Of a stretch of DNA of 64,000 nt, positions 55,572 through 64,000 are shown piece after piece. Source of the stretch: Tanypteryx hageni (taxonomy: Eukaryota > Arthropoda > Insecta > Odonata > Petaluridae); the NCBI GenBank assembly GCA_028673005.1, contig CM054118.1, positions 63,483,401-63,547,400 of the forward strand, written 5' to 3'. The position numbers and the translations under genes are program-made. A model generated the notes under the pieces. That model was not told where the DNA came from. It made no database searches and was given only the letters and a program-made list of their open reading frames with translations. Position 1 is the stretch's first letter; the number at the start of each line of letters is the position of its first letter.

Positions 55572-55776
55572 TTCAAGAATAGCACTTAAAAAATGTCTCA
55601 CGTATCTTCAATAGCCGCAACAATTTATAATGTATTTTTGTTGAAGTGCCACAGAAGACGGCTGCTTTTTAACCGAAATACGGATCTGGTATTTTATAAA
55701 CTTGTTGTGGCTATTGGAGATGCCTGAGACAAGTAATTTTTAAGTGCTGGTTCTTGAATTTTTCAGCCATAAGACG
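55572..55776. mobile_element. Palindromic MITE, same family as 16.4 kb
   Basis: Arms TTCAAGAATAGCACTTAAAA...CTTCAATAGCCGCAACAA and TTGTTGTGGCTATTGGAGA...TTAAGTGCTGGTTCTTGAA are inverted repeats of about 50 bp. The right side continues TTTTTCAGCCATAAGACGAGCTCG, which also occurs (reversed) at 63294-63320, and in part at 16531. Confidence 0.7.
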
Positions 55777-55799
55777 AGCTCGATAATTTCCTGTTGAAA

Positions 55800-57800
55800 C
55801 AAGGAGTCGGCAATCTATGGCCATGGAAGATATGATAAAAAAGTAATCCTTTAAATGTAACACTATTTCTTATGTGCTAATGAAAATTGTAATAGTAAAA
55901 GCTTTTCTCTTGAAAATTTTAGGCTAAAAGTTACTTAAACTTGATTTATACGATACCACATAATATCTGGGTGGTATCTGATGTAAACTTATCTCTTCCA
56001 TCGAAGCATTCGCAGCTTTGAATGCGGATCGCCATATAGGAAAGGTTTCTAACTTATTGGTTAAACCATGTGTGCATTTAAGCAACAAAAATTCTACTTG
56101 GTAAACGTTGTTTCCATCTCTATAGCTGATATGGGAGCATCAACCGCTTTGTGATTGCAACATGTATATTTACGAATAATTTGGGCGTAGCAAATGGCGA
56201 AGTACACAAGTACGAGTTAACAAAATAAAATCCGTGCAGGTCCAGATATGGCTATTTGCGTTTGCAATACAAAAATATGTTTTCGAAAGCTTAAAGAGTA
56301 ATTTTGGTTCGTTAACACCAGATTGACGTTGGCGGCGGACACGGAGCAGATCACGTTGGCGCGACGAAAGGCAGGGAAATGAATTGTCATCCCTAATGTA
56401 AACAAATGAGTCCCGCTTCTTCAATGGCGGTAATCGTAGTCTATCTGAGGGTGATAAAGTAAATTACGGAGACGGTGCCGACGACGAGGAAAGGACGGGA
56501 GGGCACGAGACTCAATATCGGCGCGGCGGGCGGATCGGCGGTCGGAATTGGTCTGATGAGAATGGATGAGCGAACGATTCGGAAGAAAGAAAGAAAGCGG
56601 CGAAGAGGGCAGCCGGATTGAAACTAAAAAAACAAACGAAGAGGGAAGATGCGTCCGTGCAAAGGACGCGCGGAATGGCCGTCTATTGAATTTTACGAGG
56701 TTTGCGAATCGGAGAGCAGAGGTCCAAGCCGCGACCCATTCGAGAAATAAGGAATGACGGAGAGGGGAGGAAGGAGGGGAGGGAGGAGTGCAGACGAAAT
56801 GCGATAAATATTTAACGATGAATATCTTTCGACGAAGAGTCCATTCTTTTGAATTCCAAAGTACTTCGGCACTACAATCGCGGAAGTTGCGTAAGCGGCC
56901 GTTGGACCGCACGGGAAGCGTAATAATGAAACGATTGCCGGATGAGGTGGGCAGGTGAAAGGCACGCGAAGCGATCCATCGCCGCACCTCCATCTCTCCT
57001 CGAGGAAGTATTTCTCCTGTTCTTTATGCTTCGCGAATGTTTCTTTTATCCTGCATCCCTTTCTTTCCCCTCGCGAGGCATTTTCTCCCTCTTCATCTCT
57101 TCGAAAAAGTCGCTTTCCGTTAACTATAGTACATCCCAATTGTGTTATCGACTAGATGCCCTCAGCAAAAAGTTTGTTTCTCCAATAATCTTGAGGAGGA
57201 AGGATTATATAAGATATATATATATATAAGATTTTCGATCCTAAAATTGAAAACGCACGCGAAAAGTAAACGTTAAATATTGTATTTCAGTTTCTCGCGG
57301 TTATGTTTTTAGGTTTATTTACATTTGCCTTTATATAGGAAGCGCTGTTCTCAAGCAACATTATTTCCTGTACACTAATTCCGAACATGTGAGAAAAACA
57401 TTCCGTAGATTATCTTGTGCACAGTTCTCAATTTAGTATTAAATTAAAAGTCGGGTTAAGTATGTAAAATATGTAGAATGAGAGGTAAAGCCATAAAAAG
57501 GCAAGGAAAACTGAGAAAACTTTCATAAGATAACCACGTTCATTGAGGGCAAACCTATCATAAACAATGGTTAAAAAAATTTGTTTTGATAAATAGACAT
57601 ATCCGAGACTCGATTTCTTCCGAAAATGAATAACGTTATTACCAACTGCATTACAGCGTCGCAACGTGCTATACTGCTAATGTAAGAATGCAGTACATAA
57701 TACCACACCGGAGTGAATATGCGTTGAGTTTGGCTACCCTAAGCGCGGGACACCTGCGCACGTCTTGTTCGAAGGACGGAGCGCCGTGTTGGCGAATCCC
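55800..57800. other. No gene seen
   Basis: About 2 kb. 56440-56960 is moderately CpG-rich with long but unsupported frames on both strands. A TA repeat lies at 57214-57228. Confidence 0.4.
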
Positions 57801-57814
57801 TCCATGCTCTCCCA

Positions 57815-58216
57815 GCAACCCCATCTCCCCGCAACCCCATCTCCCCGCAACCCCATCTCCCCTTAACCCCCTCTCCCCTCAACCCCCTCTCCCCTCAACC
57901 CCCTCTCCCCCAACCCCTCTCCACTACCCCATCTCTCCTCAACTCCATCTCCCCTCAACCCCCTCTCCCCTACCCCCTCTCCCCAACCCCATCTCTCCTC
58001 AACCCCATCTCTCCTCAACTCCATCTCCCCTCAACCCCCTCTCCCCTACCCCCTCTCCCCAACCCCATCTCTCCTCAACTCCATCTCCCCTCAACCCCCT
58101 CTCCTCCACCCACTCTCCCCAACCCCATCTCCCCTCAACCCCCTCTCCATCAACCCCATCTCCCCTCAACCCCATCTCCCCCCAACCCCATCTCCCCTCA
58201 ACTCCATCTCCTCCAA
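57815..58216. repeat. C-rich minisatellite
   Basis: About 25 copies of a 15-18 bp unit, consensus CTCAACCCCATCTCCC with variants (CCCCCTCTCC, CTCCATCTCC). Unit length varies, so any encoded Pro/Ser/Leu-rich frame is an artefact. Confidence 0.9.
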
Positions 58217-58418
58217 CGAAGAGAGAAAAGATCGAGGCACAAACTGGACAAGAGAGAAACCGTCCTCTTTGGGAAATAACGAATCCGTCCGTGCACAATG
58301 ACTGAGAGTGGAATCCTGAAAGAGAGAGAGAGAGAAAGACCACCCTTGACAACCCAGCATGAAACGCGCCGCCTTCAACAAAAAAATAACGCGGTCTCCC
58401 ATTGACTAGCATACGTGC

Positions 58419-58419
<1 letters not shown>

Positions 58420-58470
<51 letters not shown>

Positions 58471-58478
58471 GTATATGT
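58420..58478. repeat. TA microsatellite
   Basis: An uninterrupted AT dinucleotide run of about 45 bp, followed by GTATAT units. Confidence 0.95.
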
Positions 58479-60001
58479 GAATCGAACGCTTCAGTGGATA
58501 TGCTGGGCGCTTTAGGTCTCTTCCGCCACCATTGGGAAGGAGCGTTATGTGTCCATACAATTACCGCCAATAAAATTCGTCGGAGGGCGGGCGCCGTCTT
58601 TCTTAGCGACTCCTCCGAACAATACGTGGACCTGGCCCCCTACTCTCCCCCACATTCTCCCACCGACACTCCTCTTCCAACCTCAAAAAAAGACCTCACA
58701 AAAACAAGCTGGACGATTATAATTACAAAAGCTTACATTGAAAAGGAGTGAGAAAAAAAGGAAATACGCGGGAGCTCGGCAGAGAGAACTCACGCGAATG
58801 AATGTTGATTCGAAGGCTAAACGAGTAAGAGTACTACTGCCTTTTCTATGCATACTGTCCGTATTAGGAGAGCGTTTTCACGAACAAGTCACTTAACACA
58901 CCTCGTCGCCTCTCTCTCGTCCCTCCCTCCTTTCTCTCACCGGCCATGTGCTGCTGCGCCCTCTATCCTCCCTCTCTCTTCCTTTCTCCTTCCCTCTACC
59001 ACCACGAACACCAGCCAGTTCCTGGGCATGCAATGGAGATTCCAAGTGGGTGGGTGGCGAGTCCAAGGACTGCCACCAAGGAATTCGGCTGCGGAGGAAG
59101 GGGAAAAGGGGAAGACCAAAGGGAAGAGGGCATTGGAACGGGGCAGAGGAAGGGAGGTAGGGAAGGGGAGGGGGGGGGGGAGAGGCAGCGGAGGGAGGAA
59201 TAGAAAACGGGCAAGGATGGAGATGATGGCAGGATAGTATGTAGTAGGATGGGAGGAGGTACTAGAGAGGGGAAGATAGAGGGCAGCAGAGGGAACGGGA
59301 GGTTCGAGAAGGAATCGTAGAGGTTAACAGATGACCACTTGAGGAGCCATATATGGAGTGTGCCACAAGGATCGCCAAGACAACGCTCTACCAACCAACC
59401 ATGAGAAGCGAACGTTAAGTGATAGTTAACGATCGCTGAGTAAGCCAGCCTCCGTGATTTCACGTGAGGAGGCGCTGGCAATGCCGTACGCGTTAAGAGT
59501 AGGCTGATTTTTCACGCGTGCGAGTAAACGAGACATATGCGAGGGTGTTTTTTTTAATATCTCGAATGGTGAGGTTAAAGAGGCGAGAAAGGAGACAGGC
59601 AAACACCTTTCTCTCTCTCTCTCCCTTTCTCCTCTGCGACCGACGGAAACTCGCTCGACTTCCAGAAAGAGGGAGAATGGGAGGAGCAAGGGCTAGGGGT
59701 GGAATTCCTTCGGCTTTCGGGCCGACGAGGGTGCATAAGCGGGTGCCGCTAAATCGATATATTATAGTACCGTGTACATCAAAGGATGTTTTCCAAATAA
59801 AGAGAGCCCGGCTGACATAGAAACCTATCGATTTTTTCTTTAAACTTATTCAGGATAATTCCATTAAATTAAATAAAGGAATCAGGTCTAATCAACGGAA
59901 TCTTTCGGTATTTAATGCAATGAAATCGCCTCATCTAAACCCAGGTTTAAGTTCTACAGAAAGTAAGGATGAAAAACGTCCAAATTATTGATATCCTGAG
60001 A
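58479..60001. other. No gene seen
   Basis: Low-complexity purine-rich (59090-59300) and pyrimidine-rich stretches. No coding similarity. Confidence 0.4.
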
Positions 60002-60297
60002 CAGGCGTGTCAAACTCGAAGAGGCATCAGGGCCGCATTAAGATTACAAGTAGTTTAATAAGGACCAGAGTTGGAAAAGGTACTCTTTTCTAGAAGATTA
60101 AACGTTTTTTTTTTTTTCAAAAAATATATAATTTAGATATCGCGTTCTACTGTAACTCGGTAACTATGACGCACTGTTGTCTCCTTTTCACAAAAATGAA
60201 GTATTAATACAAAATATCCAATGTTCTAGTTAAGATAAAAATTAGCATTTGAGCCGCAGTAGGGAACAGAAAGGACCGCCAGTTTGGCATGTGCCTT
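60002..60297. mobile_element. hAT-like MITE
   Basis: The start CAGGCGTGTCAAACTCG and the reversed end AAGGCACATGCCAAACTGG are inverted repeats of the CAGGGGTGTCAAACTC type, and GGGCCGCA/GAGCCGCA motifs lie just inside both ends. The flanks do not match, so the duplication is lost. About 296 bp. Confidence 0.6.
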
Positions 60298-63285
60298 AAG
60301 AGTTTAGCACGAGTAATGTTTTTCTCTATTTCTTATTTCACTCGGACTTTTTATTCTTAATAACATTAATAATTATTTATTCGGCACGAACAAGAACCCC
60401 TGATAGTAAATGTTATAGTTGATATTTCTACACGAAATCCGATATTTTATATCCACAGCTGATACTTTATAATAAAAAAGTGAAACAAGTCTGCAAACTT
60501 TTTATCCTACTGTAGGCGCCTATATATTTATATCCCTGTCCCCATACCGCAGGGAATAAATATAGCCAACTCGTCGCGGACGATCCAAAAATATTTCCAT
60601 CGGCTGTCCATTTGCGAAAAATGAGCCAAATAGTCACGCGTACCGGAGCGTGACACTGCTTCCAACGCACGCGCGCCTCTCGGGATGAGCGTTGCGTCGA
60701 CTCGAAAAAACGTCACTGAATAGGGGAGGGGGTCAATACCCCCTCCCTCCTCCTCCCCATCTTTCCACCACACCACTCCTTCGCTCACTCGACTAAAACA
60801 GCTTACGTTACTTATTCCATCGCGTAATCCTTCCACTCCCATTCAACTGCGCCCACTAAAAGCATTTTAATTGTTTTTTGTTCGTTTTAAGGCTGGTTTC
60901 GCCCATGAATGAAGGCTTTTATATCTGCTAGTCGCCGTCTCTCTCTCTCTCTCTTTCTTCAACTCTCCTCCCGTCCCATAAATAAGTTTCGAATATTTCG
61001 CCAGTTTAGGATTATGCAAGTGTGGAGGGTTAAGAAAAGGGGTTCTGACCTCGCGGAAAGTACGAGTAAATTTATAGATTGGAATGGAGAAAGATAAGAG
61101 AATAAGAGATCATGAACAAAGTGGTAATCGGAAGAATTTTGAGAGAAGATAAGAAGAAAAAGCAATTATTTACAAAAACATGCTTCGCACCAACGGTAAC
61201 GAAGGGTGGCAGACAAATGACGGTCGTGAGGATGAAGCGTGGAAGAGCATTGTAATGTCATCAGGAAGGTTTCATTAGGGAAAGACTTAGTCGAGAAATC
61301 CTACTACAAAGTTAACTGCTGCAGGCGTTAGAAAACCATATTAAGATAATCGGATTATAAAGAGGAGTCGATGTGTGATGGACGGAAAGAAATAAGATTA
61401 GAACTAAACGATTTAACTGTGTAAATAACGTAGGGAGAAAAAGCGAAATGAAGACGGAAAGGTTTGGAGAACAATTTAATTAAAATAAAATGCGGAGAAA
61501 ATAGAGAGGAAGGAAAAGATGGAGAGCTTCAGTAGAGGAGCAGAGTAAAACATTGATCGTGGAAGAATGTTTTCGAGATTGTTCTCTTAAAAATATTTCA
61601 TTGGTTCATAACGAAGCGGCATCTTGGGAATCTGTCCGCAATAACCAACAAGTTCATCATGCGCATCCCTTTTAGCAGTCACAGAAATCGTCGAGATATC
61701 CCCGGAATTGAAAAGAAAAGACTAAATGCGACGACTTCATTTGAGTGCCTATTCAGAGATGCGAAACTCGACCACGAAAAAAAGTCGCCGTTTCAACGAA
61801 AAGGGCAATCCCGAGCCGTGACTGTCGGAGTGGACTAGAGGACCGCCGCTTTCCTTTTTTAAAAGTCCTCCAAACATCTCCTTCACCAGGTGCAACGAGA
61901 TTGCACGCAGGGGGCAACAAGCAGCATCACCTGCTCCACCACCTCGTTGCCTCCCTCATAGTGAGCCCCCCCTACCCCTCAACGGCACCGCTCTCTCTGT
62001 CTCGCACACGCACACACCACGGTTCATCTCACACCCCTCACATTACACCCGTTTCGCATTCGTTAAAGGCCATAACCACCGCCGCCATATTTTCTGAACG
62101 TTCTCTTTCCTTCGCATTTTTCCGATCCCACCCACACGTCTCTCTATCCATCCCTTCCGCTCTCCCTCGCCCACTTCCTCATTCGAAGCAATCTCACACC
62201 GCACCTCCTCTTCCTCTCCGCTTCACTCCCCTCCCTCCAAAGCGCCCTTCTATCCACCCACACGGACATTCATCCTTCCCCAAAGTGAGCACACATCGGC
62301 CGATAAAAATGAGCCTATCCATTTATGGTTCCCACCGACTCTTTCGCTTTTCGTTCGCCTTTCCACGCTTTCCGTAAAGGAATTGTTACAATAAAATCTC
62401 CACGGGCGCATGATTTTCGAATGATACGATTTAGGAGGATGATTTGGCAACTGAGGGATAAATAAAAATCAGTTTTTCTCGCAAAACAATTTACAGTTCA
62501 TGCGTACCGATAACTACAACACATACGTATACAAATTTTATGCCAGTGGAAGGAGTAGTAAACCCAATGATTGAAATATCTGGTAAATACTACTAAATGT
62601 TTAACCAAAATCGTCGTTGATAATAAATATTAACTATTCCTGTGAATGTCGCTGTAAAAAGCAGACTATAGTGGTAATGAATATTTTCATAAAATTGAAT
62701 AGTTGACATCAATAAGAGGATTATAGAACTTAGAAAATCTATTTGAATGATTTCCATGAGCAAATAACTTATATGTGAACTTTTTATGTACACAGAACAT
62801 TCGCTAATTAGCATTACTTTCAATATTGACAATTAAAACCGTTTAAGTTTAACGACCAAAATGAAAGTCTTTGTAACTCATGCTATCCCCGATGTATATA
62901 TGCATTCAAACTCATATGCCGAAGCCCTTTTTTAACCTAATCCAACCAGCTTATAGAAATCTGCATAAATAATAAGTAATAAGCATTAAAAAGTTTGGAA
63001 AATGTGGATACTTGAAACTGACTGGTCCATTGTTCGTCAATCGTCGATCAGCCGCTGTAAAACAAGGAATTAAATATGGAACACGGTGAATGAGACTGGA
63101 GGATGAATTGTCAAAACCTGCCAAATAACTGACGGTCGAAAACAAGCAAACACTTATGAATATTCAATTCAACGAAAAGATGCAAATAATAAATCGAGTT
63201 TATTTTGTGAAACACAGGGCACAGAGATATTTTACCCATATTGCTTTAGTTTTAGTAAACCTCAAGACATTAAGTTCATATAACA
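60298..63285. other. No gene seen
   Basis: About 3 kb with a TC microsatellite (60936-60955) and a pyrimidine-rich stretch (61930-62280) that produces a 210-codon Ser/Pro/His-rich frame without similarity. The remainder is AT-rich. Confidence 0.45.
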
Positions 63286-63372
63286 GGGAAATATCGAGCT
63301 CGTCTTATGGCTGAGATTTTTCAAGAACAAACACTTAAAAAAATACTTTTCAGGTATCTCCAATAGCCATCA
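63286..63372. mobile_element. Half of a palindromic MITE, cut by the RTE insertion
   Basis: AATATCGAGCTCGTCTTATGGCTGAG, TTTTTCAAGAACAAACACTTAAA and CTCCAATAGCC match the reversed right arm of the MITE at 55572-55776. The second arm is missing because the RTE element begins directly after CAATAGCC. Confidence 0.65.
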
Positions 63373-64000
63373 TCATCATCATCATCATGCTTCTGTCCGA
63401 AGACAGGTTTTAACTGAATCGCTGCCTCCATTTCTCTCTCTCCCTAGAAGCCTCTTTTATACCTCTATAAGTAGTATATCCCTGCTTTATATTATCTAAT
63501 ATTCCTATTCTTTTTCTCCCTCTTCCTCTTTTTCCACTAATTTTTCCTTCTAAGATCGTCCTTTGTAAACACTGTCTTCTCAATATGTGCCCTATCCAAT
63601 TTGCTTTTCTTTTCCTGATTGTTTTTATTAGCATCCTATCTTCTCCCACCATTTCTAATACTTCTTCGTTTCTCTTCCTCTCTGTCCATTTCACTTTCAT
63701 CATTCTTCTCCATACCCACATCTCAAAACTTTCTAAATATTTTTCCTCCTTTCTCCTTATCGTCCACGTCTCTGCACCATAAAGAGCTATGCTCCATATG
63801 TAGCATTTTGCTAATTTCTTCCTTGTTTCTAGATTTATTTTCTTGCTTGTGAGAAGCTCCTTCTTCTCGTTAAATGCTGCTTTTGCCATTGCAATCCTAC
63901 TTCTGATGTCCTGTGTACTACTTCCATCCTGTGCTAAAATACTGCCGAGATATTTGAAACTACTTACTTGTTCCAATTTTTGGCCATTTACCATTATATT
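63373..64000 (-). mobile_element. RTE-type non-LTR retrotransposon, 3' part, runs off the window
   Basis: A 194-codon open frame on the minus strand (63994-63410) reads QVSSFKYLGSILAQDGSSTQ, DIRSRIAMAKAAFNEKKELL, CYIWSIALYGAETWTIRR, FEMWVWRRMMKVKWTERKR, NEEVLEMVGEDRM, GHILRR and ILEGKISGKRGRGRKR. It is better preserved than the copy at 3370-4525, where the same region has stops. The 3' tail is a CAT repeat on the plus strand (63371-63387). The RT catalytic part would lie to the right of the window. Confidence 0.9.

Noticed and set aside
55545..55776. CCATAAGACG on both sides of the MITE as a 10-bp target duplication
   Set aside because: The same sequence occurs at the end of the related element at 63.3 kb, so it belongs to the element family.
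56421..57139. Frames of 148-190 codons on the minus strand in CpG-rich DNA
   Set aside because: Overlapping frames in several registers with low-complexity composition; no domain found.
57815..58216. CRISPR array
   Set aside because: Contiguous units without unique spacers in a eukaryotic genome; it is a minisatellite.
57688..58305. A 205-codon Pro/Ser/Leu repeat protein
   Set aside because: It is the translation of a minisatellite whose unit length is not a multiple of three; the frame is accidental.
58996..59481. A 161-codon minus-strand frame
   Set aside because: Biased composition, shadows frames on the other strand, no recognised domain.
61745..62377. A 210-codon Ser/Pro/His-rich frame
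   Set aside because: Pyrimidine-rich low-complexity DNA without similarity to a protein or plausible splice context.

Overview
This is eukaryotic genomic DNA, AT-rich overall, from an arthropod that is most probably an insect with a large, repeat-filled genome. The evidence is introns with GT-AG boundaries, one invertebrate-type gene spread over more than 17 kb, and a mixture of decayed RTE, CR1/L2-like, Tigger/pogo, mariner, hAT, PIF/Harbinger and Helentron-like elements. The species cannot be named from the sequence.

The only cellular gene I can support is a glypican of the GPC1/2/4/6 - Dally-like (Dlp) group on the minus strand. Six internal coding exons lie at 17598-17422, 13790-13556, 6787-6631, 6208-6040, 5021-4891 and 3052-2861. 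All splice sites are canonical, every exon phase joins in frame, and 11 of the family's 14 conserved cysteines are present. The signal-peptide exon was not found; it should lie to the right, in or beyond a first intron that fills the rest of the window (more than 46 kb). The C-terminal exons, with heparan sulfate sites and GPI signal, should lie beyond the left edge. Glypicans are GPI-anchored heparan sulfate proteoglycans that control spread and reception of Wnt, Hedgehog and BMP ligands.

Layout. 1-1.9 kb: Tigger/pogo relic split by a foreign insert. 2.2-2.7 kb: fold-back element with tRNA-like domains. 2.9-17.6 kb: the glypican exons; their introns hold an RTE copy (3.4-4.5 kb), LINE relics (7.5 and 8.9-9.3 kb), a Helentron-like element (9.3-10.1 kb), hAT MITEs (12.2 and 16.9 kb), a Harbinger relic with a MADF-domain fragment (15.1-15.8 kb) and a palindromic MITE (16.4 kb). 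17.6-29 kb: no coding, with CpG- and purine-rich DNA near 24-25.4 kb and a second, inverted Helentron-like copy at 25.7-26.5 kb. 29-47 kb: a graveyard of one LINE family in two subfamilies, including two nested insertions (37.0-38.5 and 40.3-44.0 kb). 47-64 kb: second Tigger relic (47.9 kb), long polypurine tract (49.4-50.1 kb), hAT MITEs, a mariner relic with 0.2-kb terminal inverted repeats (53.0 kb), a minisatellite (57.8 kb), a TA microsatellite and an RTE copy running off the right edge.

I found no sign of a new enzymatic system. The more interesting signals are structural: two LINE copies cut at the same codon, a 3' hairpin kept across diverged LINE subfamilies, inverted Helentron-like copies bracketing two exons, a fold-back element with Pol III signals, and a glycine-rich glypican segment with possible convertase sites.
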